Shown: in pieces, positions 1 to 7,241 of the stretch
Layout of the letters: the number at the start of each line of letters is the position of its first letter
Position numbering within the stretch: position 1 is the first letter of the stretch
Assembly (NCBI GenBank): GCA_900315775.1
Contig: ONAJ01000021.1
Coordinates: 1 to 63,682, forward strand
DNA from: an uncultured Prevotella sp.
GTDB lineage: Bacteria; Bacteroidota; Bacteroidia; Bacteroidales; Bacteroidaceae
Direction of reading: 5' to 3'
DNA: 63,682 bases
Notes under the pieces: model-generated
Seen by the model: only the letters and a program-made list of their open reading frames with translations
Databases searched by the model: none
Told to the model about the DNA's origin: nothing
Position numbers and translations under genes: made by a program

Positions 1-99
1 CATGCTATAATTTTTGAACCTTTAAGAAAAATTTTTCTCAAGGCTCAAACTCATAGCATTAAAAAAAACAAATATTTTTTGGTTTTGTCCTCGCTTATT
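1..99. repeat. Direct repeat copy 1: hairpin plus promoter upstream half
   Basis: This 99-bp block is repeated without a visible mismatch at 932-1030. Its first 60 bases form a long imperfect hairpin: ATGCTAT/ATAGCAT outside and TTGAACC/GGCTCAA around an AAAAATTTTT centre. The rest is an A-rich run followed by the -33 half of a Bacteroidetes promoter. Copy 1 touches the window edge and may extend further left. Here it leads into a complete promoter for the small-ORF/DUF6169-like cassette. Confidence 0.9.
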
Positions 100-109
100 C
101 GTACCTTTG
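78..109 (+). promoter_or_regulatory. Bacteroidetes promoter of first cassette
   Basis: TTTG at 78-81 and TACCTTTG at 102-109 are separated by 20 bases, the usual -33/-7 arrangement in Bacteroidetes. The 33-bp stretch differs at only two positions from the nadB promoter (minus strand, 20366-20397), far more similarity than the two boxes require. Confidence 0.75.
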
Positions 110-144
110 TCCCCGTACTATGACGCAAAAGGAAAGGATATTGT

Positions 145-279
145 ATGTTTAAAGCTGTAAAATATAATAGTAGAAAAGAAGCATTAGCAGCGTTCCAAAA
201 AATGATAGAACGCAAGAAGGATTGGGTTGAACGTACAGAACATGAATTTACTTTGTTAAGACAACAAACATTACAGTAA
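145..279 (+). CDS. Small hypothetical protein (44 aa)
   Basis: ATG at 145 opens a 44-residue, highly charged, probably helical peptide beginning MFKAVKYNSRKEALAAF and ending at TAA 277-279. It starts 36 bases after a well-formed promoter and ends three bases before the next gene, so the two are almost certainly co-transcribed. No family is recognised. The size, charge and tight coupling would suit a small partner of the downstream protein; that is inference only. Confidence 0.6.
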   Translation: MFKAVKYNSRKEALAAFQKMIERKKDWVERTEHEFTLLRQQTLQ

Positions 280-282
280 AAG

Positions 283-786
283 ATGAAGCCGTTAGACCTA
301 AATCGTCTTAATATGCACACACCATATTCTGTTTGGGAAGTTGGTGATGGTGCCTATGGCTTTAAGACTAATTTCGATGTTCTTTATCGTATAGTTTTTA
401 TTCCAGATCAGACAATCTGGCAAGAAGGTGCATACGAGTTCGGAATTCTCAACGAAAATAGAAAACCTTCTCCAAATGACAAATTGTTAAGAGAAACGAT
501 TTTCCGAATTATAGAGGAGTTCTTCTTGTCCAATCCCGAAATTTTGCTTTATCAATGTGAAACAGGTGATAATAGGCAAGCTATGCGTGATAGACTATTC
601 CTTCGGTGGTTCAGCGAGTATGTGAATAGTGATAAATATTGCATAAAGGTGGCAGAAATCATAGCAGAGGGAATATCTAACTACGCTGCGGTTATTGTAC
701 AACGCTCAAATCCTAATTTAAAGGAAATATTATCAGACTTTGATGAGTTTGTGAGTTTCTTTAAAGAAAAACCAACTATACAATAG
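283..786 (+). CDS. DUF6169-like hypothetical protein
   Basis: 167-residue soluble protein, no signal peptide or membrane segment. The N-terminus (YSVWEVGDGAYGFKTNFDVLY) and the central RDRLFLRWF segment resemble the DUF6169 family of small Bacteroidales proteins; this match is from memory of the family and is moderate. It follows a 44-aa ORF by three bases and ends 22 bases before a strong terminator. The transcription unit lies between two identical 99-bp repeats, which suggests an exchangeable cassette. Function unknown. Confidence 0.7.
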   Translation: MKPLDLNRLNMHTPYSVWEVGDGAYGFKTNFDVLYRIVFIPDQTIWQEGAYEFGILNENRKPSPNDKLLRETIFRIIEEFFLSNPEILLYQCETGDNRQAMRDRLFLRWFSEYVNSDKYCIKVAEIIAEGISNYAAVIVQRSNPNLKEILSDFDEFVSFFKEKPTIQ

Positions 787-807
787 CAAACAAATGCAAT
801 TATAAAG

Positions 808-855
808 AAGTCCAAAAATGTTCTCCCGAAAGTATATTTTTGGACTTTTATTTTG
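808..855 (+). terminator. Rho-independent terminator of first cassette
   Basis: AAGTCCAAAAAT pairs with ATTTTTGGACTT around a 16-base loop and is followed by TTATTTT. It closes the DUF6169-like transcription unit. Confidence 0.75.
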
Positions 856-873
856 CCCTTTCAATTTTAATTC

Positions 874-907
874 GTACCTCTGACTTCGTCTAAGGTACTC
901 CCGCTCG
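874..907. repeat. Short repeat GTACCTCTGACTTCGTC, copy 1
   Basis: A 34-base stretch beginning GTACCTCTGACTTCGTC and continuing AAGGTACTCCC recurs at 1997-2030 with only a few changes. GTACCT and AGGTAC inside it can pair. Both copies sit at the end of a gene cassette in this region. Confidence 0.7.
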
Positions 908-931
908 ACAAAACGAAGAATCACTTCTTCA

Positions 932-1030
932 CATGCTATAATTTTTGAACCTTTAAGAAAAATTTTTCTCAAGGCTCAAACTCATAGCATTAAAAAAAAC
1001 AAATATTTTTTGGTTTTGTCCTCGCTTATT
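932..1030. repeat. Direct repeat copy 2: hairpin plus promoter upstream half
   Basis: Identical to bases 1-99, including the hairpin and the -33 half of the promoter. The identity stops at 1030, and the start codon of the DUF3791 gene follows at 1034, exactly where copy 1 would continue into its -7 box. The trio downstream therefore lacks a recognisable -7 in this position, which looks like a recombination junction. Confidence 0.9.
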
Positions 1031-1033
1031 GAC

Positions 1034-1249
1034 ATGAGTAAGTACGAGATTCCTTTTCTCACAGCATGCATACAAGCATTTGGACGTCGCTTCGCTATGA
1101 CCAGACAGGCGGCCTTTCAGTATCTGCATAAATATAAAGGAATTGCTTTCTTAATAGAGTTTTACGATGTGGAACATTTGCAGTCTTTGGACGAAACGGT
1201 AGATGATTTACTTCTTATCTGCCAAAAGAATGGGGGGACGTTGGCATGA
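1034..1249 (+). CDS. DUF3791 domain protein, putative antitoxin
   Basis: 71 residues from ATG 1034; a TTG at 1010 in the same frame lies inside the repeat and is not favoured. The sequence (FLTACIQAFGRR, then YLHKYKGIAFLIEFYDVEHLQSLDE) fits the DUF3791 family, small helical proteins encoded next to DUF3990 genes. Its stop overlaps the DUF3990 start by four bases (ATGA), showing translational coupling. By analogy with other overlapping small-gene/ADP-ribosyltransferase pairs it is probably the antitoxin; that role is inferred. Confidence 0.75.
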   Translation: MSKYEIPFLTACIQAFGRRFAMTRQAAFQYLHKYKGIAFLIEFYDVEHLQSLDETVDDLLLICQKNGGTLA

Positions 1250-1734
1250 TACTATATCATGGTTCAAATACAGATATCGCTACTATTGACCTGACAAAAG
1301 GATTTCAATACAAAGATTTTGGCAAAGGGTTTTATCTAACGCCAAATAAAGAGACGGCAGTACGAATGGCAAAAAAGAAGGCACGACTATTTGGTGACTC
1401 ACCTGTGCTGATTACCTATGAGTTGGATGATGCTATCATGCAATCAGGTTTAAATATAAAGATTTTTCCAGAACAAGCATGCGTAGAATGGTTCTTGTTT
1501 GTAGATGCTAATCGTGATAGGAAAAACAAGAAACCTATACATGATTATGACGTCGTTGTCGGACCAATAGCAGACGATGGTGTTGTATTACAAATAACCA
1601 ATTATCATGAAGGAATTTACTCTCCTGAACAGGCAGCAAAGCTTCTTCAAGACAAATACCTTGACCAACAATACTATTTTGGAACTCAAAAAGCATTGAC
1701 ATTCCTTCATAAAGTAAAAACTGAATCATTATGA
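1246..1734 (+). CDS. DUF3990 protein, ADP-ribosyltransferase-like putative toxin
   Basis: 162 residues. The start MILYHGSNTDI and the segment DFGKGFYLTPNKETAVRMAKKKA match the DUF3990 family, which has an ADP-ribosyltransferase-like fold. The visible catalytic-type positions are His5 in YHGS and Tyr in GFYLT; a late QQYYF may supply the third polar residue of the H-Y-x class. There is no signal peptide. It overlaps the DUF3791 gene before it and the small gene after it by four bases each, so all three are made as a unit. Toxin activity and target are inferred, not shown. Confidence 0.75.
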   Translation: MILYHGSNTDIATIDLTKGFQYKDFGKGFYLTPNKETAVRMAKKKARLFGDSPVLITYELDDAIMQSGLNIKIFPEQACVEWFLFVDANRDRKNKKPIHDYDVVVGPIADDGVVLQITNYHEGIYSPEQAAKLLQDKYLDQQYYFGTQKALTFLHKVKTESL

Positions 1735-1952
1735 ACCAGCCAACACATCATCAAATAGCAACATATTTAACCGACTACATCTTGAGCGAGTTGGTAAAAT
1801 ATGTGATAGAGGATACTGGTTGCACGATAGAGCAAGCAATGGAACGTGTGTACAACTCTTCACTAATGACAGCATTACAGGATGAAGAAGGAGAATTATA
1901 TGTTCAAAGTCCTGCATATATCTATGAGTTGATGAACCAGAAGTATTCTTGA
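1731..1952 (+). CDS. Small third protein of the DUF3791/DUF3990 module
   Basis: 73 residues starting at ATG 1731 inside the end of the DUF3990 gene (4-base overlap). It looks helical, with YLTDYILSELVKYVIEDTGC, then the motif QAMERVYNSSLMTALQDEEGELYVQSPAYIYELM. Comparable small proteins ending in a YxYxL-type motif accompany DUF3990 genes in other Bacteroidales as far as I recall. It could be a second antitoxin, a chaperone or a DNA-binding regulator; the sequence does not decide. A repeat begins four bases after its stop. Confidence 0.7.
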   Translation: MNQPTHHQIATYLTDYILSELVKYVIEDTGCTIEQAMERVYNSSLMTALQDEEGELYVQSPAYIYELMNQKYS

Positions 1953-1955
1953 TAC

Positions 1956-2030
1956 TAAAAAAAACAAATATTTTTTGGTTTTGTCCTCGCTTATTTGTAC
2001 CTCTGACTTCGTCGAAGGTACTCCCATTCG
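1956..2030. repeat. Partial third copy of the promoter repeat fused to the GTACCTCTGAC repeat
   Basis: Bases 1956-1995 repeat 40 bases of the 99-bp element (A-run, ATTTTTTGGTTTTGTCC, CTCGCTTATT) but lack the hairpin. Bases 1997-2030 are the second copy of the repeat at 874. The -7 box is altered to GTACCTCTG, so this copy probably no longer promotes. It marks the right border of the second cassette. Confidence 0.8.
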
Positions 2031-2060
2031 GGAATAAAAATAAAAATTATCCATTTTTTA

Positions 2061-2092
2061 TTTTGTATTCCACTCATTTATTTGTACCTTTG
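2061..2092 (+). promoter_or_regulatory. Promoter of InlB-repeat protein gene
   Basis: TTTG at 2061-2064 and TACCTTTG at 2085-2092 are 20 bases apart. Transcription would start near 2099, leaving an untranslated leader of about 230 bases. Confidence 0.7.
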
Positions 2093-2329
2093 TCCCCCGA
2101 AACAGAGATGTCTGTACTTAATAAGAATTAAAAACTAATTAAAACAAACGAACCACCCCTACGTGGCGAACTTTAAGAAATGACAATTCATTCAGTTACA
2201 TAAACTGGAAGTATTTGTGCTACTCTATACTTTAGAGCAGCCCTCTCGCGCGTACCTTTTAGTTAAGGTGCCTGTAAAGAACATATTTAGAACATAATAA
2301 TTCAAATAACTAATTTAAACAAACAAAAC
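2093..2329 (+). other. Long structured 5' leader, no gene
   Basis: No convincing ORF. Short inverted repeats are visible: CCAC/GTGG around 2153, ACTCTA/TTAGAG around 2221 and GTACCTT/AAGGTGC around 2251. The end is A-rich (AACTAATTTAAACAAACAAAAC) just before the start codon. The structure could be regulatory or simply a stabilising leader; it matches no riboswitch I can name. Confidence 0.45.
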
Positions 2330-4318
2330 ATGAAAAAATTATTAACTTTATTTACGCTACTACTAACTGTATGTAGTGGGGCGTGGGGAGATGACACTGT
2401 GCTGTTCTCTACCGACTTTACGGAATCTGGCTGGAGTTCATTGAATACAACAGAGACAAGTCAGACCCTTACTATAGGGACTCAAACAGTTTATGTAAGG
2501 GCTAACAACACAGATAATTTACCATCAGTTAATACATCAACTGGAACTTTGACATGGGGAAATAGAAATTTTTCTAATAAAGATTGTTATATCGCGATAC
2601 CAGTAAATAATGTGAATGGCTCTTTGACAATTACTGTAACTAATAATAATTCGAACACGAGATTTAATTATGCTACTTCTACAAATTCTACAGTAAGTAA
2701 TCCATCAAGTACAACTAGTTCAACTGCTGCTAATCCCTCTACTGTAACATTAAACGGTCTTACTGGAACATTTTATATGGTGTATATTGGACGTCAGGGT
2801 GGCAGTTATACAAACGCAACAGCCATTACAATTACTACATCTGCAGAGACTAAATATAACGTAACCTACCATGCAAATGGCTCTGGTGAAGATGATATTA
2901 CACACAAAGTGTCAACAGTTGAAGCAAACATGTTTACATGGACTGGTCACAACTTTATAGGTTGGAACACTCAGGCAGATGGCAAAGGAACTGCTTATGC
3001 AGTTGGTGCTGCCGTAACGGGAATCTTAGAACTCTTTGCTCAGTGGGAAGAGATAAAATATACTGTAACCTATAATGCCAATTGCGGTTCTTGCGCTACA
3101 GCAAGCGAAACTCAGGCTTCAGCTGGCGCTGCTCTTACTTTACCTACTCCTACATGGGCTGGCTATACCTTCAATGGTTGGTACAATGCAGGTAGCAAGA
3201 TTGGTGATGCAGGTGATTCTTACACTCCAACAGCTAATATTACTCTCTACGCAAAGTGGACGGACAATATAGAAGGAAAACTGTTTAGTTATGTTGATGG
3301 TAACTATGGCGACAAGTTCCAGGCATTTGATGATTCAGGTTGGGTTACTGCTAATGCAACAGGTAAGAGTAAAACATTTACTGATGGAGTAACAGGTGCA
3401 CAGTTTGTAATTACCAATGGTGCTTGGGATAATAAAACAAATGCAATTTCGGCACTTGCAAAATACATAGCAAGCTCTACAACAATGAAAGTTGTCGTCC
3501 CCACGGGATATAAAGCAACAGTTAATATTTGGTATAATTCTTATGGTGATTCGAAACTGCTGAAAGTGGATGGTGATGCCCAAACAGCTCCAGGTACGAA
3601 TAAGTTAAGCGATAGTCAAACAAATGCACAAATTTACTCAAAGCTAGTCGCAGTAACGGTTACGGAAAAGAATGGAGAAGTTGTACTAACTTCTTCAGGT
3701 AGTAGTGACAATATCTATATTGCTCGTGTCGCTGTAACGCTGACTCACGTTAGTGCAACAATCACTGAAGCTGGTTACGCAAGTTTTGCAAGCACTTCTG
3801 CTCTTGACTTCAGTGATTCGGGCATTACAGCTTACATTGCTACTGCTAATGGAACAGATAACGTTACTATGACAGAAATTGCTAAGGTTCCTGCAAATAC
3901 AGGTGTTGTGCTTAAGGGTACTAAAGGTACAGTTAATGTGCCTGTACTTACTGGCGATGCTGATGATACAACAGGTAACCTGCTTAAGCCAGGTGAAAAG
4001 ACTGTAGACGAAGATGAGGCAACAGCTGGAACTATCTATGCTTTCGGAAAGAAGGGTGGACAGGTTGGCTTCGTTAGGGCACATGAAGGATTTACAATTG
4101 CCGCAGGTAAGGCTTATCTTGACCTGAATGGTAAACTCGCTAAGGGTGCAGACTTCCTCTCATTCGTATTTGGTGATGAAGGCGAAGAGACAGACGGCAT
4201 CAAGGCAGTATCTACAACGGTAGAGAATGGTGTACGTTACAATCTCGCAGGTCAGAAGGTAGGTGCTGATTATAAGGGCATCGTAATTGTGAATGGTAAG
4301 AAAGTAATCATTAAATAA
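2330..4318 (+). CDS. Secreted protein with InlB B-repeats and type IX-like C-terminal tail
   Basis: 662 residues. An N-terminal signal peptide (MKKLLTLFTLLLTVCSGAWG) is followed by a Thr/Ser/Asn-rich region, then two Listeria-Bacteroides (InlB B-type) repeats at about residues 180-315, recognisable by FIGWNTQADGKGTAY and FNGWYNAGSKIGDAG and each ending in AQW or AKW. The C-terminus VRYNLAGQKVGADYKGIVI plus VNGKKVIIK matches the tail found on three other secreted proteins in this window and resembles type IX sorting tails. It probably reaches the cell surface. The ligand is unknown. A peptide gene follows 18 bases downstream in the same transcription unit. Confidence 0.8.
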   Translation: MKKLLTLFTLLLTVCSGAWGDDTVLFSTDFTESGWSSLNTTETSQTLTIGTQTVYVRANNTDNLPSVNTSTGTLTWGNRNFSNKDCYIAIPVNNVNGSLTITVTNNNSNTRFNYATSTNSTVSNPSSTTSSTAANPSTVTLNGLTGTFYMVYIGRQGGSYTNATAITITTSAETKYNVTYHANGSGEDDITHKVSTVEANMFTWTGHNFIGWNTQADGKGTAYAVGAAVTGILELFAQWEEIKYTVTYNANCGSCATASETQASAGAALTLPTPTWAGYTFNGWYNAGSKIGDAGDSYTPTANITLYAKWTDNIEGKLFSYVDGNYGDKFQAFDDSGWVTANATGKSKTFTDGVTGAQFVITNGAWDNKTNAISALAKYIASSTTMKVVVPTGYKATVNIWYNSYGDSKLLKVDGDAQTAPGTNKLSDSQTNAQIYSKLVAVTVTEKNGEVVLTSSGSSDNIYIARVAVTLTHVSATITEAGYASFASTSALDFSDSGITAYIATANGTDNVTMTEIAKVPANTGVVLKGTKGTVNVPVLTGDADDTTGNLLKPGEKTVDEDEATAGTIYAFGKKGGQVGFVRAHEGFTIAAGKAYLDLNGKLAKGADFLSFVFGDEGEETDGIKAVSTTVENGVRYNLAGQKVGADYKGIVIVNGKKVIIK

Positions 4319-4336
4319 AAGAAGGAGGACAACGAA

Positions 4337-4513
4337 ATGAAAACATATATAAAGCCAAATACAGATGTAACAACTGTAATGTTTGAAGGAAACCTGATGG
4401 CTGGGACAAAATTCCAGAAATTAGAAGGTGATACAAGTTCAGGCTTCGAGTTACTTGGAAAAGAAGATAATACTCCTGTAACAAACAACTCCGTTTGGGA
4501 CGAAGAGGAATAA
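4337..4513 (+). CDS. Small acidic peptide (58 aa)
   Basis: ATG 4337 is preceded by GAAGGAGGACAACGAA, a good Shine-Dalgarno for this group. It encodes 58 residues starting MKTYIKPNTDVTTVMFEGNLM and ending in DEEE, with no signal peptide. Short ORFs of the form MK-YIKP are common behind surface-protein genes in Bacteroidales, to my knowledge without a described function. A terminator follows 20 bases after the stop, so it is the last gene of the unit. Confidence 0.6.
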   Translation: MKTYIKPNTDVTTVMFEGNLMAGTKFQKLEGDTSSGFELLGKEDNTPVTNNSVWDEEE

Positions 4514-4532
4514 GAAACTCGAAATTAGAAGT

Positions 4533-4564
4533 AAAGAGCCACATCGAAGGATGTGGCTCTTTTA
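4533..4564 (+). terminator. Terminator of the InlB-repeat protein unit
   Basis: AAAGAGCCACATC pairs with GATGTGGCTCTTTTA around a four-base loop and ends in a T run. Confidence 0.85.
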
Positions 4565-4607
4565 ATATCGTGAAGGTACGTGCTTCAAAAGCCCTGTTTA
4601 AAGGCTT

Positions 4608-4676
4608 TTCGGTGATTTGTGGTGATTTTGTTCGGTGATTTGTGGCGATTTTGTTCGGTGATTTGTGGCAGTTTGG
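4608..4676. repeat. Three tandem 23-bp repeats
   Basis: Three contiguous 23-base units begin TTCGGTGATTTGTGG at 4608, 4631 and 4654, and a fourth is cut after TTCGGT. There are no spacers, so this is not a CRISPR array. They lie between the terminator and the trmB promoter. Confidence 0.85.
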
Positions 4677-4706
4677 TTCGGTCGAAGCATTTTTCTACTA
4701 TAATTA

Positions 4707-4739
4707 TTTGGAAGTGTATCTACTTTTTAGTTACCTTTG
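4707..4739 (+). promoter_or_regulatory. trmB promoter
   Basis: TTTG at 4707-4710 and TACCTTTG at 4732-4739, 21 bases apart, 34 bases before the start codon. Confidence 0.7.
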
Positions 4740-4772
4740 CACAAAATAATAAAAGGGTGAAAGAAGTATAAG

Positions 4773-5543
4773 ATGGGAAAAGGAAAGCTGGCGAAGTTCG
4801 CCGATATGGAGAGTTATGAGAATGTGTTTCAGTACCCGTTCTCGGTAATAGAGCAGGTGCCGTTCGAGATGAAGGGACACTGGAGGGAGCAGTTCTTCCA
4901 CAACGATAACCCTATAGTGCTGGAGTTAGGCTGCGGCAAGGGAGAATATGCTGTGGGGCTGGCGAAACAGCATCCCGACATGAACTTCATCGGAGTAGAT
5001 ATTAAGGGTGCACGAATGTGGACGGGTGCCACACAAGCTATAAAGGAGGGAATAAAGAACGTTGCCTTCCTTCGCACAAACATAGAGATAATAGACCGTT
5101 TCTTCGACAAGGACGAGGTGCAGGAGATATGGCTCACCTTCAGTGACCCACAGATGAAGAACCCGAGAAAACGACTGACATCGACATTCTTCATGGAGCG
5201 CTACAGAAGGTTCCTCGTTGACGGCGGCACGATACACCTGAAGACGGACTCTAACTTCCTCTTTACATATACTAAATATATGGTGGAGAACAACCAACTG
5301 CCTGTAGAGGTGCAGACGGAAGACCTATATAACGACGCGAAGGTGCAGGAGGCTACGGAACAGGTGCGACGCATACAGACATACTACGAGCAGATGTGGC
5401 TCGACAGAGGACTGAATATACGCTACATGCGGTTCCGCCTACCTCAGAACGGTACGTTGGAAGAGCCTGACGTAGAGATAGAACTTGACAATTACCGCTC
5501 TTATCATCGACCCAAACGCAGCGGTTTGGAAAGAAGTAAATGA
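4773..5543 (+). CDS. trmB: tRNA (guanine-N7-)-methyltransferase
   Basis: 256 residues. It transfers a methyl group from S-adenosylmethionine to N7 of G46 in the tRNA variable loop. The SAM-binding motif [16 protein letters not shown] lies at about residues 49-64, and the TrmB signature [15 protein letters not shown] at about 121-135. The N-terminal [20 protein letters not shown] is typical of Bacteroidales TrmB. It has its own promoter. The 3' end overlaps the convergent tyrosine phosphatase gene by 40 bases, leaving no room for a conventional terminator. Confidence 0.95.
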   Translation: MGKGKLAKFADMESYENVFQYPFSVIEQVPFEMKGHWREQFFHNDNPIVLELGCGKGEYAVGLAKQHPDMNFIGVDIKGARMWTGATQAIKEGIKNVAFLRTNIEIIDRFFDKDEVQEIWLTFSDPQMKNPRKRLTSTFFMERYRRFLVDGGTIHLKTDSNFLFTYTKYMVENNQLPVEVQTEDLYNDAKVQEATEQVRRIQTYYEQMWLDRGLNIRYMRFRLPQNGTLEEPDVEIELDNYRSYHRPKRSGLERSK

Positions 5544-6001
5544 TTAAGTAACCCTTGACAAGCATCCTCGATGAGGTCGAGGGCAAACTCAAAATCGCGT
5601 GCCTGACCATAATAAGGGTCGGGCACTGTTGTTTGTCCCGGGTGGTGCTCAAGATAGTCGGCAAGACAGAGAATCTTCTTCGCCGCCTCGTGTGAGGGCG
5701 CTATGCGACGAAGGTCGTAGATGTTCTCCTCGTCCATTCCTATGATATAGTCGAAGCGGTCGAAGTCGGCAGACTTCACCTGACGCGCCCTGTGGTCGAA
5801 GTTATACCCTCTGCGTGCTCCACACTCCCGCATACGGCGGTCGGGCAGCTGACCTTCGTGCCAGGAACCGATACCTGCAGAGTCGATGAAGAATTCGTGA
5901 CTCTGGGAATCGAGGTTTGAAACGAGGTGCTTCATAACACCGTCGGCAGCGGGTGAACGACAGATGTTACCCAAGCATACAAATAGAATTTTTATCTTCA
6001 T
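5504..6001 (-). CDS. Low-molecular-weight protein tyrosine phosphatase
   Basis: 165 residues from the ATG at 6001, chosen because [16 protein letters not shown] is the normal start of the family; the longer frame runs through the promoter. The catalytic loop C-L-G-N-I-C-R-S lies at about residues 8-15, and the general-acid motif DPYYGQ precedes the terminal helix. Cytoplasmic enzymes of this family remove phosphate from tyrosine residues; in Bacteroidetes the substrate is usually unknown. Its promoter overlaps that of the divergent MgtC-like gene, and its last 40 bases overlap trmB. Confidence 0.93.
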   Translation of the reverse strand: MKIKILFVCLGNICRSPAADGVMKHLVSNLDSQSHEFFIDSAGIGSWHEGQLPDRRMRECGARRGYNFDHRARQVKSADFDRFDYIIGMDEENIYDLRRIAPSHEAAKKILCLADYLEHHPGQTTVPDPYYGQARDFEFALDLIEDACQGLLNHLLLSKPLRLGR

Positions 6002-6014
6002 ATCATGGAATTTG

Positions 6015-6050
6015 TTTGCAAATATACGAAAATACTTGTACTTTTGCAAA
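6015..6050. promoter_or_regulatory. Overlapping divergent promoters
   Basis: On the plus strand TTTG 6015-6018 and TACTTTTG 6039-6046 (20-base gap) serve the MgtC-like gene. On the minus strand TTTG (6047-6050) and TATATTTG (6019-6026), also 20 apart, serve the phosphatase. The two promoters occupy the same 36 bases face to face, so polymerase should bind only one at a time. Confidence 0.75.
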
Positions 6051-6066
6051 CAAAACGTTTACAACT

Positions 6067-6522
6067 ATGCCTACAGAATACATGATACGCTTATTGATAG
6101 CTGCCGTTTTGGGTGCTATCATCGGTCTTGACAGAGAGTACAGAACGAAGGCGGCAGGTTTCCGCACCCACTTCCTCGTGGCGTTGGGTAGTGCCCTGTT
6201 TATGATAGTCTCGGTACACGGGTTCGACGACTTGCCGAAGGACCAGATGACGCTACGTATGGACCCCGCCCGTATTGCTGCTCAGGTGGTGACGGGTATC
6301 GGTTTCATTGGTGCCGGAACGATAATCTTCCAGAAGAATATGGTGAAGGGACTGACCACAGCAGCAGGCTTGTGGGTAACGGCAGCGATAGGTCTGGCGT
6401 GTGGTGTAGGAATGTATTGGCTGTCAGCAATGACAACAGTCCTCGTGCTGATTTGTTATGAGGGCTTTAACATGATTCTCAGGAAACTACGTAATAAAGG
6501 AAACGAAGAGAGCGAGGAATAA
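6067..6522 (+). CDS. MgtC/SapB family membrane protein
   Basis: 151 residues from ATG 6067 (MPTEYMIRLLIAAVLGAIIG). The motif GLDREYRTKAAGFRTHFLVALG is the MgtC/SapB signature, with further hydrophobic segments around GTGIGFIGAGTIIF and LWVTAAIGLACGVGMYW and a charged C-terminal tail. Members of this family are inner-membrane proteins linked to magnesium starvation and acid survival; the exact role here cannot be read. The in-frame extension to 5953 is rejected because it runs back through the promoter. Confidence 0.9.
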   Translation: MPTEYMIRLLIAAVLGAIIGLDREYRTKAAGFRTHFLVALGSALFMIVSVHGFDDLPKDQMTLRMDPARIAAQVVTGIGFIGAGTIIFQKNMVKGLTTAAGLWVTAAIGLACGVGMYWLSAMTTVLVLICYEGFNMILRKLRNKGNEESEE

Positions 6523-6541
6523 TCCTCGCTCTCTTTATTTG
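6507..6541 (+). terminator. Terminator, probably bidirectional
   Basis: GAGAGCGAGGA pairs with TCCTCGCTCTC, followed by TTTATTT. The stem starts inside the last codons of the MgtC-like gene. It can also serve the convergent membrane-protein gene. Confidence 0.8.
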
Positions 6542-6555
6542 CTATTTACTATTAA

Positions 6556-7209
6556 TTATTCTTCTACTACAACAACTTCCTCTTCTTCTTCGAGAGTCTC
6601 TTTAGCAAAGCGCTTCAGGTAGAGTTCGCGATAGATAACTGCGTCGGCGCCAAGGAAGAATGGTATGATGCAAACGATGATAGCGATGTCGAGGATAGTC
6701 TCGATGAAGTCTGCAATGTGACCCAGAAGAGCAGAAATAAAAAAGAGGATAACTACTATGACAGACATTACAAGACTGATGCCGAAGATGGTCCACTTAT
6801 ATCCGTAAGTAGCCTGGTTACTCAGCTTCATAGCGTCTGTCGGCGACTTGTCGAAATCAACAAGGATGTAGATAGCTAACGACATAGCGATGTCGATGAC
6901 GATAGCAGGAATAATCATAAAGAAGAATCCTGCAATGACTGCCAGATGTATGAAAGCTACAACCAAGAAGAAGGCGCTGAAGTCGCGACGGTACTTCTCG
7001 TCGAAGATGAACAGCGGCGAGATAACCTTTCCCGATGCCAGCTTACCAGGAATACTCTGCATAGCGATGGTTGTTCCCACGTTGATGTAAGGAATCCATA
7101 TCGTCAGGACGTACAACAATGCTACTCCGATGAGTGACGGGAGATTCTTCAAACCAATCTGGATAGCCTCCTGAATGGTTGCTACTACTTTAAGATCTGC
7201 TTTTTCCAT
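6556..7209 (-). CDS. Multi-pass membrane protein of unknown function
   Basis: 217 residues. At least five hydrophobic segments are visible, for example LIGVALLYVLTIWI, FFLVVAFIHLAVIAGFFFMI, IVIDIAMSLAIYILV and VMSVIVVILFFISALL, and the C-terminus is very acidic (ETLEEEEEVVVVEE). The pattern resembles broad families of small stress- or GPDPase-associated membrane proteins, but no specific family is recognised. It lies downstream of ilvE on the same strand with a 32-base gap and may be read from the same transcript. Confidence 0.75.
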   Translation of the reverse strand: MEKADLKVVATIQEAIQIGLKNLPSLIGVALLYVLTIWIPYINVGTTIAMQSIPGKLASGKVISPLFIFDEKYRRDFSAFFLVVAFIHLAVIAGFFFMIIPAIVIDIAMSLAIYILVDFDKSPTDAMKLSNQATYGYKWTIFGISLVMSVIVVILFFISALLGHIADFIETILDIAIIVCIIPFFLGADAVIYRELYLKRFAKETLEEEEEVVVVEE

Positions 7210-7241
7210 AATAATACGTTTTTGTGATTAGAATTTGGATT

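Noticed and set aside
1949-2131. 60-codon ORF over the third repeat copy
   Set aside because: Its translation is simply repeat and promoter sequence; it crosses the promoter at 2061.
4608-4676. Possible CRISPR array
   Set aside because: The repeats are contiguous with no unique spacers and no cas genes are present.
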